A stretch of DNA of 64,000 bases. Origin: Streptomyces sp. CB02009 (GTDB lineage Bacteria; Actinomycetota; Actinomycetes; Streptomycetales; Streptomycetaceae). The stretch is taken from positions 574,594 through 638,593 of the forward strand of contig NZ_LIVV01000005.1 of NCBI RefSeq assembly GCF_001905825.1, written 5' to 3'. Position 1 is the first letter of the stretch; the number at the start of each line of letters is the position of its first letter. Below, one piece after another: positions 49,600 through 57,174 of this stretch. The translations under genes and the position numbers were made by a program. A model generated the notes under the pieces. The model did no database searches and was not told the DNA's origin. It worked only from the letters and a program-made list of their open reading frames with translations.

Positions 49600-49602
49600 C
49601 GC

Positions 49603-49648
49603 CGGGGCGGGGGCAGCGGGGGGCCGCGGGGCGGCGGGGCGGCGGGGC
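49603..49648 (+). other. G-tract-rich stretch (possible G-quadruplex)
   Basis: Six or more runs of four or more G in 46 bp between the reductase and acetyltransferase genes, including GGGGCGGGGG and GGGGCGGCGGGG. A quadruplex on the plus strand is possible; no function can be read. Confidence 0.4.
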
Positions 49649-49699
49649 TGCGCGCAATTCGGATGCGCGGAGCCCCGCCGTCTGCGACCCTCGCGCCTT

Positions 49700-50167
49700 G
49701 TGACCCTTGACGACCTTGAGATTCGACGCGCCGGCGACTCCGACGCGGCCGCGGCAGCCGATGTGTGGCTGCGCTCCTTCGACGCCGCGCTGCCGACCGT
49801 ACGCCGCGCGCACGACGACGACGCGGTACGGGGCTGGTTCGCCCATGTCGTCGTACCGCAGTCCGAGACCTGGGTCGCGGTCGCCGGCGAGACCGGCGTG
49901 GTGGGGGTCCTCGTCCTCGACGGCGGGGACCTGGAGCAGCTGTACCTCGACCCGTCGTGGCGCGGCCGCGGCCTGGGCGACCGCTTCGTCGAACTGGCCA
50001 AGCGGCAGCGGCCGGAGGGCTTGGACCTGTGGACCTTCCAGGTCAACGCACCGGCGCGGAGGTTCTACGAGCGGCACGGCTTCGTCGAGGCGGAACGGAC
50101 GGACGGGCAGCGCAACGAGGAGCGCGAGCCGGACATCCGTTACGTGTGGCGGCCCGCGAAGGACTGA
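49700..50167 (+). CDS. GNAT-family N-acetyltransferase
   Basis: 155 residues from a GTG. The acetyl-CoA-binding A motif is LEQLYLDPSWRGRGLGDRFVELAKR (Arg-Gly-x-Gly), followed by TFQVNAPARRFYERHGFVEAERT. The N-terminal LEIRRAGDSDAAAAADVWLRSF is normal for the family. It probably acetylates an amino group of a small molecule; the acceptor is unknown. The next gene is convergent and also a GNAT protein, but they differ in sequence. Confidence 0.87.
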   Translation: MTLDDLEIRRAGDSDAAAAADVWLRSFDAALPTVRRAHDDDAVRGWFAHVVVPQSETWVAVAGETGVVGVLVLDGGDLEQLYLDPSWRGRGLGDRFVELAKRQRPEGLDLWTFQVNAPARRFYERHGFVEAERTDGQRNEEREPDIRYVWRPAKD

Positions 50168-50227
50168 CCCGGGACGGCCCGCCGACGGCACGACGCACCG
50201 ACCGGGCGCCGTGCCCCCGGCGGGCGG

Positions 50228-50767
50228 CTACGGCGCGGGGACGGGGCCCGCGCCCGGCCGCTCCGCGCGGATCAGGGAGTAGAGCACCGCGTCGCGCCAC
50301 CGTCCGGCGAGCCACACCGCGGACCGCAGCACGCCCTCCCTGGCGAAGCCCGCCTTCTCCAGCGCGCGCTGCTCGGCGATGTTGTCGACGTCGGTCCAGG
50401 CCTGGACGCGTTCGGCCCGCGTGTGGTCGAACAGGTACTCCGCCACGAGGCGCTGGGCCTGGGTGCCCGTCCCTCGGCCGCGCGCGCCGGGCACCAGCTG
50501 GATCGCCAGGCTCCAGTTGGCCATGTCGGGGCCCCAGCTGCCGGGGTACCACTTGACCCGGCCCACCGTCACCCCGCCCTCGGCGACCGCGAGGGTTCCG
50601 CCGTCGTGGCCGAGGAGGCCGTTCTCCGCGAAGCGGCGGCGGAGGTCGGCGGTCGGCTGGAAGCCGGCCCACGCGTGGGGTCCGGCGCCCTCCGGTCCGC
50701 TCAACTCCTCCTCGAACAGGTCGAGATCCTCGGCGGTGACGGGGCGCAGTGTGATGTCGTCCGACAC
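50228..50767 (-). CDS. GNAT-family N-acetyltransferase (RimJ/RimL type)
   Basis: 179 residues from GTG 50767. Features: ITLRPVTAEDLDLFEEELSGPEGAG, VGRVKWYPGSWGPDMANWSLAIQLVPGARGRGTGTQAQRLVAEYLFD (acetyl-CoA loop RGRGTG) and IAEQRALEKAGFAREGVLRSAVW. This pattern matches the RimJ/RimL-like branch that acetylates ribosomal proteins or amino compounds such as aminoglycosides. The acceptor is not known. It converges on the previous GNAT gene. Confidence 0.87.
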   Translation of the reverse strand: MSDDITLRPVTAEDLDLFEEELSGPEGAGPHAWAGFQPTADLRRRFAENGLLGHDGGTLAVAEGGVTVGRVKWYPGSWGPDMANWSLAIQLVPGARGRGTGTQAQRLVAEYLFDHTRAERVQAWTDVDNIAEQRALEKAGFAREGVLRSAVWLAGRWRDAVLYSLIRAERPGAGPVPAP

Positions 50768-50859
50768 GGTACGGCTCCTGGTGCTCGGCGTGTGACGTTG
50801 GCGCCTGACGAGACGCGCTCCGACGGGACGCCAGTTCCGCCGCGCCGATCGTCGCCGGG

Positions 50860-52161
50860 TCAGGAGCGGACGAGGACCGCCCCGCCCGCGTACCGCGCGG
50901 AGGCGCCGAGCTCCTCCTCGATCCTGATGAGCTGGTTGTACTTCGCGGTGCGGTCGGACCGGGACAGCGAGCCGGTCTTGATCTGCCCGCAGCCGGTCGC
51001 CACCGCCAGGTCCGCGATGGTGGTGTCCTCCGTCTCGCCGGAGCGGTGCGACATGACGGCGGTCCAGCCGGCGCGGTGCGCGGTGGCGACCGTGGCGAGG
51101 GCCTCGGTCAGGGTGCCGATCTGGTTGACCTTGACCAGGACCGAGTTGCCGACTCCGGTGCGGATGCCCTCGCGCAGCAGGTTCTCGTCGGTGCAGAACA
51201 CGTCGTCGCCGGTGAGCTGGCAGCGGTCGCCGACGCGGGCGGTGAGCTCCCGCCAGCCGTCCAGGTCGTTCTCGGCCATCGGGTCCTCGATGGAGACGAT
51301 CGGGTACGCGTCGATCAGCTTCGCCAGGTAGTCGGCGTGCTCGGTGGGCGTACGGCGGACGCCTTCGCCCTCGTACACGTACGCGCCGTCCCGGAAGAAC
51401 TCCGAGGAGGCCGGGTCCATGACCAGGCCGATGTCCGTGCCGGGCCGGTAACCGGTGCGCTCGACGGCGGCCATGACGAAGTCGAGGGCCTCCTCCGCGG
51501 TGCGGAGCGCGGGGGCGAAGCCGCCCTCGTCGCCGACGCCGGTGGCGTGTCCGGCGGCCAGCAGGTCGCGGCGGAGGGTGTGGAAGACCTCGGAGCCCAT
51601 GCGGACGGCTTCCGCGAAGGTCTCGGCGCCGATCGGGGCGATCATGAACTCCTGGAAGTCCAGCGGGTTGTCGGCGTGTGCGCCGCCGTTGACGATGTTC
51701 ATCATCGGCAGCGGGAGGAGTCGGGCGTCGGGGCCGCCGAGGTAGCGGTAGAGCGGCTGGCGGTGGGCCGCCGCCGCGGCCTTCGCGACGGCGAGGGAGA
51801 CGCCGAGGAGGGCGTTGGCGCCGAGCCGGGACTTGTCGGCGGTGCCGTCGAGCGCGACGAGCGCGGCGTCGAGGCCGGCCTGGTCGTCGGCGTCGCGTCC
51901 GACGACCGCCGCCGCGATGTCGCCGTTGACGTGGGCGACGGCGCGGTCGACGCCCTTGCCGTGCCAGCGGGCGGAGTCCCCGTCGCGCAGTTCGACGGCT
52001 TCGCGTGCGCCGGTGGAGGCGCCGGAGGGGACGGCGGCGCGGCCGAGGGATCCGTCGGCGAGGAGGACATCGGCCTCGACGGTGGGGTTGCCCCGGCTGT
52101 CGATGACCCTGCGGGCGGTGACGGACGTGATGACGGTGGTCTCGGGTGCCGTGGAAGCCAT
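50860..52161 (-). CDS. eno: Enolase (phosphopyruvate hydratase)
   Basis: 433 residues, complete. The N-terminal domain SVTARRVIDSRGNPTVEADVLL and the barrel motifs are present: MMNIVNGGAHADNPLDFQEFMI, GVGDEGGFAP, PIVSIEDPMAENDLDGW (metal ligands), VLVKVNQIGTLTEA (catalytic Lys) and SHRSGETEDTTIADLAVATGCGQIKTGS. It converts 2-phosphoglycerate to phosphoenolpyruvate. Streptomyces usually has a housekeeping enolase elsewhere; whether this is the main or an extra copy cannot be decided here. Its location away from glycolytic genes and its unusual iteron-containing promoter suggest a second copy. Confidence 0.93.
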   Translation of the reverse strand: MASTAPETTVITSVTARRVIDSRGNPTVEADVLLADGSLGRAAVPSGASTGAREAVELRDGDSARWHGKGVDRAVAHVNGDIAAAVVGRDADDQAGLDAALVALDGTADKSRLGANALLGVSLAVAKAAAAAHRQPLYRYLGGPDARLLPLPMMNIVNGGAHADNPLDFQEFMIAPIGAETFAEAVRMGSEVFHTLRRDLLAAGHATGVGDEGGFAPALRTAEEALDFVMAAVERTGYRPGTDIGLVMDPASSEFFRDGAYVYEGEGVRRTPTEHADYLAKLIDAYPIVSIEDPMAENDLDGWRELTARVGDRCQLTGDDVFCTDENLLREGIRTGVGNSVLVKVNQIGTLTEALATVATAHRAGWTAVMSHRSGETEDTTIADLAVATGCGQIKTGSLSRSDRTAKYNQLIRIEEELGASARYAGGAVLVRS

Positions 52162-52249
52162 GGTGGTCCTTCGTCTGGATGCATGCCGCGGCCCTGCTGC
52201 GACCACGCTGGCGCGTGCCGCGGCAGCACTGACTCTACAGCCATGCTGT

Positions 52250-52288
52250 GCAGTTTGGCTGTGCAGTTTGGCTGTCGAGTTTGGCTGT
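52250..52288 (-). promoter_or_regulatory. 13-bp iterons upstream of the enolase gene
   Basis: On the plus strand three consecutive 13-bp units, GCAGTTTGGCTGT (52250-52262), GCAGTTTGGCTGT (52263-52275) and CGAGTTTGGCTGT (52276-52288), then a degenerate fourth. A small palindrome ACAGCCATGCTGT (52238-52250) abuts. They lie 90-130 bases before the enolase ATG and are AT-richer than surroundings, so they are likely binding sites or a promoter. Confidence 0.65.
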
Positions 52289-52326
52289 TGAGTTGACGGC
52301 CCTTCGCCTCGCGCGGCCGGGCGTCC

Positions 52327-52360
52327 GGTACGGCTCCGCGGTCGGCCGCGGAGCCGTACC
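52327..52360. promoter_or_regulatory. Perfect inverted repeat, likely MarR operator
   Basis: GGTACGGCTCCGCGG and CCGCGGAGCCGTACC with a 4-base gap: 15-bp perfect arms. It ends 6 bp before a -10-like TAAAGT (52367-52372) that lies 6 bases before the MarR ATG, so it overlaps the -35 region of a leaderless promoter. Confidence 0.65.
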
Positions 52361-52377
52361 ACCGGTTAAAGTGGCCT

Positions 52378-52800
52378 ATGCCCACCCCGGAACCCGCCGC
52401 CGTCGCCACCGAACTGCGTACCGCGATGGGCAAGCTCACGCGACGCGTGAAGCACGAGGACCGGATCCCGCTCGGCCACGTCTCCGTGCTCGGCACCCTG
52501 GACCGCGACGGCGCCATGACGACCAGCGATCTGGCGGCCGACCAGCGCGTACGGCCCCAGTCCATGGCCCGCTCGGTCGGGCTGCTCATGGAACAGGGAC
52601 TCGTCGTCCGCCGGGCGCACCCCACGGACGGCCGCAAGTCCCTGGTGGAGCTCTCCCCCGCGGGACGGGACGCCCTCGACGCGGAACGCGGGCGCAGGGT
52701 GGGCTGGCTGGCCCAGGCGATCGAGCGGGAACTCACCGGCGAGGAACGCGAGGTGCTGGCGCGCAGCGCCGCCCTGATGGAACGGCTGGCCGCGCGCTAG
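52378..52800 (+). CDS. MarR-family transcriptional regulator
   Basis: 140 residues. The winged-helix core runs LTRRVKHEDRIPLGHVSVLGTLDRDGAMTTSDLAADQRVRPQSMARSVGLLMEQGLVVRRAHPTDGRKSLVELSPAGRDALDAERGRR, with the beta-wing DGRKS. It is a dimeric DNA-binding protein probably sensing a small aromatic ligand. A perfect inverted repeat at its promoter is the candidate autoregulatory site. The mRNA appears leaderless (no ribosome-binding site, TAAAGT at -6). It may also control the divergent enolase and the AhpD-like gene next to it. Confidence 0.87.
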   Translation: MPTPEPAAVATELRTAMGKLTRRVKHEDRIPLGHVSVLGTLDRDGAMTTSDLAADQRVRPQSMARSVGLLMEQGLVVRRAHPTDGRKSLVELSPAGRDALDAERGRRVGWLAQAIERELTGEEREVLARSAALMERLAAR

Positions 52801-52857
52801 GAGGTGCCTTGCCGATCAGGCCGGGCACCCCCTGGGCGAAAAAAGTTTCCCGAGTCC

Positions 52858-52884
52858 TGTCACACCTTCGCGGGGCGCTCCGTC
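52858..52884 (+). promoter_or_regulatory. ECF41-type promoter
   Basis: TGTCACA (52858-52864), 16-base spacer, CGTC (52881-52884), 45 bases before the ATG at 52930. This matches the ECF41 consensus exactly, as does the promoter at 47956-47983. Confidence 0.68.
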
Positions 52885-52929
52885 AGTGCTGTGAAGACGC
52901 CGACGAGGCCACGACGAAGGAGCACAGCG

Positions 52930-53457
52930 ATGACGCACACGAACTCCACCACCGGCACCGCGACCACCACCCCCCGGGCCTCCCTCTCCCGGATGCCCAA
53001 CCCCGGTGAGTTCGTCCCCGAGCTGAGCGACATCAGCGCCGCCCTCTTCCGGGCCACCGGCAACCGCTCGGTGCCGCGCGCCACGATGAGCCTCGTCCAC
53101 CTGCGGGCCGGGCAGATCGTCGGCAACACCTACCTGACGATCCTGAACACCGGTTTCCTCCGCAAGGCCGGCCAGTCCGAGGAGCGCATCACCGCCGTCT
53201 CCTCCTGGCAGGACGCCCCTTACTTCACCGACGCCGAGCGCGCCGCCCTCGCCCTGGTGGAGGCCACCCTCCAGCCCGCCCCGCACGGCCGGGAGCGCGT
53301 CTCCGACGAGCTGTACAACGAGGTCGCGAAGCACTACGACGAGAAGGCCCTGGCCACCCTGACCATCGCGATCGGCCAGATCAACTTCTTCATCGCCCTG
53401 GCGGTCATCGGCAAGCCGCAGCCGGTCGCCTCCCTCGCGGACGAGCAGTGGGACTGA
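52930..53457 (+). CDS. Carboxymuconolactone decarboxylase-family protein lacking the CxxC
   Basis: 175 residues from ATG 52930 (GAAGGAGC upstream). It has the AhpD fold segments MSLVHLRAGQIVGNTYLTILNTGFLRKAGQSEERITAVSSW and APYFTDAERAALALVEATLQP. The normal RASQINGCxxC is here RAGQIVGNTYL: both Cys of the redox pair are missing, so peroxidase-type chemistry is improbable. It may bind a small ligand or retain a non-redox activity. An ECF41-type promoter precedes it; a terminator follows. Confidence 0.85.
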   Translation: MTHTNSTTGTATTTPRASLSRMPNPGEFVPELSDISAALFRATGNRSVPRATMSLVHLRAGQIVGNTYLTILNTGFLRKAGQSEERITAVSSWQDAPYFTDAERAALALVEATLQPAPHGRERVSDELYNEVAKHYDEKALATLTIAIGQINFFIALAVIGKPQPVASLADEQWD

Positions 53458-53486
53458 CCGTTCCCTGAGCCCGCCGGCGCGTACGG

Positions 53487-53529
53487 CGAAGGCCCCCGCC
53501 CCCGGGTGATCCGGGGGCGGGGGCCTTCG
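53487..53529. terminator. Strong bidirectional terminator
   Basis: CGAAGGCCCCCGCCCCCGG pairs perfectly with its complement (19 bp) around GTGAT, between the AhpD-like gene and the convergent FG-GAP gene. Confidence 0.9.
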
Positions 53530-53547
53530 ACCGTCAGGAGCGGTGGA

Positions 53548-54765
53548 TCAGAACGTGGTCAGGTTCCACCAGGTGTCGGTCTCCAGGGAGCCGGCTCCGA
53601 ACTTGCCCGTGCCCGTGCCCGCGTACTGGACCAGCGCGCCGTCGCCGCGGTGCTCAGCGGAGACGAAGCTGCTGTTGGTGATCGCGGACAGGTCGTTGCG
53701 GCCGTCACCGTTGTGGTCGCCGACGGCCAGGAACGAACCCATGACGTTCCAGCCGCCGCCCACGAGCGTGCGGGTGCCGAGGGCGCCCGGCTTGCCCGGG
53801 TAGGCCCACAGCTTGCCCGTGGACGCCTCGCGGGCGAGCAGGTCGGCCTTGCCGTCGCCGGTCAGGTCGCCCGGCGCCGCCAGGGTGTTCATGACGTTCC
53901 AGCCGCCCGCGCCGATCAGCTTGCGCGCGCCGAGCGTGCCCGTGGTCGTGCCCGGGTACAGCCACAGCTTGCCCGTGGACTTCTCGACCGCGAGGACGTC
54001 CGAGCGGCCGTCGCCGGACAGGTCGCCGAACGCGGTGATGCTGTTCATGGCGTTCCAGCCGCCCGCGCCGATCAGCTTGCGGGCGCCGAGAGCGCCGGTG
54101 CCGGTGCCGGGGTAGAGCCACAGCTTGCCGCTGGCCGTCTCGCGGGCGATGACGTCCTCGCGGCCGTCGCCGGTGAGGTCGCCGTGCCGGGTGAGGGCGT
54201 TCATGACGTTCCAGCCGCCGGCGCCGACCAGCTTGCCGGAGCCGTCACCGGCCATGAACCAGAGACGGCCGGCCTTGTCCCGGGCGAGGACGTCCGAGGT
54301 CCGGTCGCCGTTCAGGTCGCCGAAGCCGCCCGCCTTGGGAGCCTGGGTCGCGTACCACTCGGGGTAGGCGTCCATGGCGCACTCGCGCTCGGTGGGGACG
54401 AGCTTCACCGAGCTGACGGAGGTGCTGCCGGGGCCGCCCCATTCGGTGCCCGTGGGGTTCGGGTCCATGACGCCGATGCCGCCGTCGAGGCCGTGGCCGG
54501 CGTCGTCGTAGAGGCAGGCGAACTTGTTCGTGCGGTTCATCACCGACCGGAACGTGTTGTCCCAGGCCCCGAGCGTCGCCACGCTCGCGTTGGTCTTGTA
54601 CATCGTCCCGGAGCCGTTGTCGGTCTTCCAGGCGCAGAAGTAGCCCGACGGGCAGTCGCCGAGCGCGGCCTGAGCGGGTGCCGCGCCCGCGCCGAGGAGC
54701 CCGGCCGAGCTGAGCCCCAGCGCCGTGGCCACCGTGGCCAGGCGCCGCAGCATTGAAGTGCGCAT
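53548..54765 (-). CDS. Secreted FG-GAP/VCBS protein with peptidase-inhibitor I36-like head
   Basis: 405 residues. A signal peptide (MRTSMLRRLATVATALGLSSAGLLGAGAAPAQA) is followed by a Cys-containing module LGDCPSGYFCAWKTDNGSGTMYKT...FRSVMNRTNKFACLYDD that resembles peptidase inhibitor family I36 (Streptomyces SMPI-like). From about residue 145 there are five FG-GAP/VCBS repeats, each about 50 residues: GDLNGDRTSDVLARDKAGRLWFM, GDLTGDGREDVIARE, GDLSGDGRSDVLAVE, GDLTGDGKADLLARE and GDHNGDGRNDLSAI, alternating with GAGGWNVMN strands. The C-terminus is an extra strand. It is extracellular; no catalytic motif is seen. It may inhibit a protease or bind a surface. Confidence 0.83.
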   Translation of the reverse strand: MRTSMLRRLATVATALGLSSAGLLGAGAAPAQAALGDCPSGYFCAWKTDNGSGTMYKTNASVATLGAWDNTFRSVMNRTNKFACLYDDAGHGLDGGIGVMDPNPTGTEWGGPGSTSVSSVKLVPTERECAMDAYPEWYATQAPKAGGFGDLNGDRTSDVLARDKAGRLWFMAGDGSGKLVGAGGWNVMNALTRHGDLTGDGREDVIARETASGKLWLYPGTGTGALGARKLIGAGGWNAMNSITAFGDLSGDGRSDVLAVEKSTGKLWLYPGTTTGTLGARKLIGAGGWNVMNTLAAPGDLTGDGKADLLAREASTGKLWAYPGKPGALGTRTLVGGGWNVMGSFLAVGDHNGDGRNDLSAITNSSFVSAEHRGDGALVQYAGTGTGKFGAGSLETDTWWNLTTF

Positions 54766-54891
54766 GCATTTCCTCCCTGAAGCGGCGCGGAGAAGACCTC
54801 GAACGCGCCGCGACAGGGAAGGTACCCTGCCCGGCGCGCGCGCCCTTCAGGAGGGTGGCCTCTTACCGCCGGCGACCGGCGGGGGCCTCTT

Positions 54892-55782
54892 CTACGAGGT
54901 CAGGACGCCGTTCAGGAAGGGGCCGACCGCCTCGCGCCAGGCGTCCGGGTGCTCGTAGTGGAGGAGGTGTCCGGCGTCGGGGATCTCCGCGTACGCGCCG
55001 TGCGGCAGGACGCGGACCATCTCCTGGGCCTCGGCCCTGCCCAGCTCGCCGTCCAGGCCGCGGACCACCAGCGTGGGGCAGCGGACCTGGGCCAGGGACT
55101 CCCAGTGGGCGTCGTGCACCCAGGTCTCCCGGGAGGTCAGCATCTGCTCCGGGTCGAAGACCGGACGCCAGCCGTCCGGGTGCTCGGTCATCACCTCGGC
55201 GAAGAAGGCGCCCCGGGCGGGGTTGGGGCGCTCGACCCACGGGTCCTCCTCGCCGAACCAGCGGCGGACGGCGTCGAGCGAGGGGAACGGGGCCGGCCAG
55301 CGGCGGAACCAGTCCCGCCACTCGCGCTGCGAGGCCGCGCCGAGCGCCGAGGCGCGCATGTCGCAGATGACGAGGGCGTGGACGAGGTCGGGGCGCTCGG
55401 CGGCCAGCTGCCAGGCGGTGAGGGCGCCCATGGAGTGCCCGATGAGGGTGACCGGGCCGAGGCCGAGCTGCTCGACGGCGGCTGCCGCGTCGGCCACGTA
55501 CGCCTCGCGGGTGAAGGAGGCGGCGGGCGGCTTGTCGCTGTGCCCGTGGCCCCGCTGGTCGAGGGCGACGGCACGGGGGCGGTGGTGCGGGTGCGGGCTC
55601 GCGCCGGAGTGGACCGCCGCCTCCGCGAGGCGGCTGATCGCCGGGGACCAGTGGGCCGCGTGGCCCATCAGGCCGTGGAGGAGTAAGACGCCGGGCCCGG
55701 CCTGCGGGGCGGTCCCGGGCGTGAAGTCCCAGGCCGCCAGCCGTACGCCGTCGGCCCCGGTGACGTCGAGTCGTCGCGCCAT
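54892..55782 (-). CDS. Alpha/beta-fold hydrolase
   Basis: 296 residues; ATG 55782 with an AGGGGG ribosome-binding site was preferred to an upstream ATG. The oxyanion part is VLLLHGLMGHAAHW, the nucleophile elbow is LIGHSMGALTAWQLAAERP, and the catalytic His is in IPDAGHLLHYEHPDAW. A Lid-like segment between 160 and 230 contains the EWRDWFRRWPAPFPSLDAVRRWFGEEDPW stretch. Substrate unknown. It could be an esterase, lactonase or haloperoxidase-like enzyme. The preceding promoter region contains a LexA-box-like sequence. Confidence 0.85.
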   Translation of the reverse strand: MARRLDVTGADGVRLAAWDFTPGTAPQAGPGVLLLHGLMGHAAHWSPAISRLAEAAVHSGASPHPHHRPRAVALDQRGHGHSDKPPAASFTREAYVADAAAAVEQLGLGPVTLIGHSMGALTAWQLAAERPDLVHALVICDMRASALGAASQREWRDWFRRWPAPFPSLDAVRRWFGEEDPWVERPNPARGAFFAEVMTEHPDGWRPVFDPEQMLTSRETWVHDAHWESLAQVRCPTLVVRGLDGELGRAEAQEMVRVLPHGAYAEIPDAGHLLHYEHPDAWREAVGPFLNGVLTS

Positions 55783-56402
55783 CCCTGGCACCCCCTCTGC
55801 TTGCCGTCGAACCACGCCAGACTATCGAACTCGCATTCGAAAATGCGCTCCTGCCGCGCAACACCCCTCGTTCGAGTGACAGGCCTCAAGGATTGACGGC
55901 CGCTGCCGAGGGGAGATCTTGAACGGGAGGCGGACCGCTCGGGGAAAACGGTCCGAGGGGATTGACCTTGAGAGCTCGGGGCTCCAGGTCAGCACAGGGG
56001 AGGACAGGCCCCGGCGCCGCGAGGCGCCGGGGCCCTCTGCCGTCCGGACCGGGCAGGAGCCCGTCACCGCGCGCGGCGGGCGCGATCCCGCCGCACTCCG
56101 AGGCACGCGGGCAGCCCGGGCGGGCGGCGTCCGACGCACGGCTTCCGCCTGCTGCACAGCACCCACCCCTCGCCCGTCCCGCACCGCTCCACCCCTCGTA
56201 GCGCACCACTCAGCCCCAGCGTGGCACGAGGACGGCGCGGGCGTAGCCATTCCGGCGTAAACCGGGGCGCACAAGGGCCGTCGACCCGGAACCGACACTC
56301 GAACGTGTCCTCTTCCGGTCCCGGCGCACCCGGAAGCGGACACCGGGCCCGAGACACCGAGGACACGGGGACGGAGACGCCGTGGACACGGACGGAGACG
56401 CC
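55783..56402. other. Gene-free stretch with regulatory-looking elements
   Basis: No convincing coding sequence in 620 bp. It contains a LexA-box-like TCGAACTCGCATTCGA (55825-55840, one change from TCGAAC-N4-GTTCGA), a CGCATT...AATGCG palindrome (55832-55847), a hairpin CGGACCG/CGGTCCG near 55940, and a 12-bp perfect stem GGCCCCGGCGCC/GGCGCCGGGGCC with GCGA loop (56007-56034). The region may carry a small RNA or a lost gene. Confidence 0.55.
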
Positions 56403-56452
56403 GAAGGGTGCCCCACCGGTCGTCGCGCGCGACGACCGGTGGGGCACCCTTC
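56403..56452. terminator. Perfect 50-bp palindrome, probable terminator
   Basis: The two 25-bp arms (56403-56427 and 56428-56452) are exact reverse complements with no loop bases. It ends 33 bases after the dmdR1-like stop codon (read from the minus strand), so it may end that transcript and whatever comes from the left. Confidence 0.75.
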
Positions 56453-56484
56453 CTACGAGACGCGCTGTCGGCCGGGGTGCGGCG

Positions 56485-57174
56485 TCAGCGCTTCGCCACG
56501 AACACGTGGGCCGCGACGTCCGCGTCCAGCTCGGCCGCCTCGCCGCTGCTGCCGACGAGGATGCCGCCCGCGGACTCCGTCACCGACACCACGGAGCCCG
56601 GCTGCACACCCGCGCGCCGCAGCGTGTACATCAGCTGGGCGTCCGTCTGGATCGGCTCGCCGATCCGGCGGACGACCACCGTCTTGCCCTCGCTCGCGTC
56701 CAGTTCGGCGAGCGACACCATCGAGTCGTCGAGGAAGGCCTCCGCCTCCGCCTTCTCGCCCAGCTCCTCGAGACCGGGGATCGGGTTCCCGTACGGCGAC
56801 TCCGTCGGGTGCCGCAGCAGCTCCAGGACGCGCCGCTCCACGGCCTCGCTCATCACGTGCTCCCAGCGACAGGCCTCGGCGTGCACCTGCTCCCACTCCA
56901 GGCCGATCACGTCGACGAGCAGGCACTCCGCGAGACGGTGCTTGCGCATGACACGGGTGGCGAGGCGGCGGCCCTCGTCGGTCAGCTCCAGGTGCCGGTC
57001 GCTGGCGACGGCCACCAGCCCGTCGCGCTCCATCCGGGCCACCGTCTGGCTCACCGTTGGGCCGCTCTGGTCGAGCCGCTCGGCGATCCGGGCACGCATG
57101 GGGACCACACCTTCCTCCTCAAGCTCGAGGATGGTGCGGAGATACATCTCCGTTGTGTCGATCAGTCCGGACAT
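56485..57174 (-). CDS. dmdR1: DtxR/IdeR-type metal-dependent repressor, DmdR1-like
   Basis: 229 residues, ATG 57174. The N-terminal helix-turn-helix is MRARIAERLDQSGPTVSQTVARMERDGLV. The metal-binding and dimerisation region follows: HRLAECLLVDVIGLEWEQVHAEACRWEHVMSE, with Cys and His ligands of the iron sites in place. The C-terminal SH3-like domain runs from GKTVVVRRIGEPIQTD to LDADVAAHVFVAKR. It represses iron-uptake and siderophore genes with Fe(II). The gene neighbourhood (SIS gene divergent) matches S. coelicolor SCO4393/SCO4394, in which this protein is DmdR1; I use the symbol on that basis. A DasR-type site lies upstream. Confidence 0.9.
   Translation of the reverse strand: MSGLIDTTEMYLRTILELEEEGVVPMRARIAERLDQSGPTVSQTVARMERDGLVAVASDRHLELTDEGRRLATRVMRKHRLAECLLVDVIGLEWEQVHAEACRWEHVMSEAVERRVLELLRHPTESPYGNPIPGLEELGEKAEAEAFLDDSMVSLAELDASEGKTVVVRRIGEPIQTDAQLMYTLRRAGVQPGSVVSVTESAGGILVGSSGEAAELDADVAAHVFVAKR

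Noticed and set aside
55822..56343. 173-codon minus-strand frame in the gene-free stretch
   Set aside because: Arg/Ala/Pro-rich shadow-type composition with no ribosome-binding site or domain.
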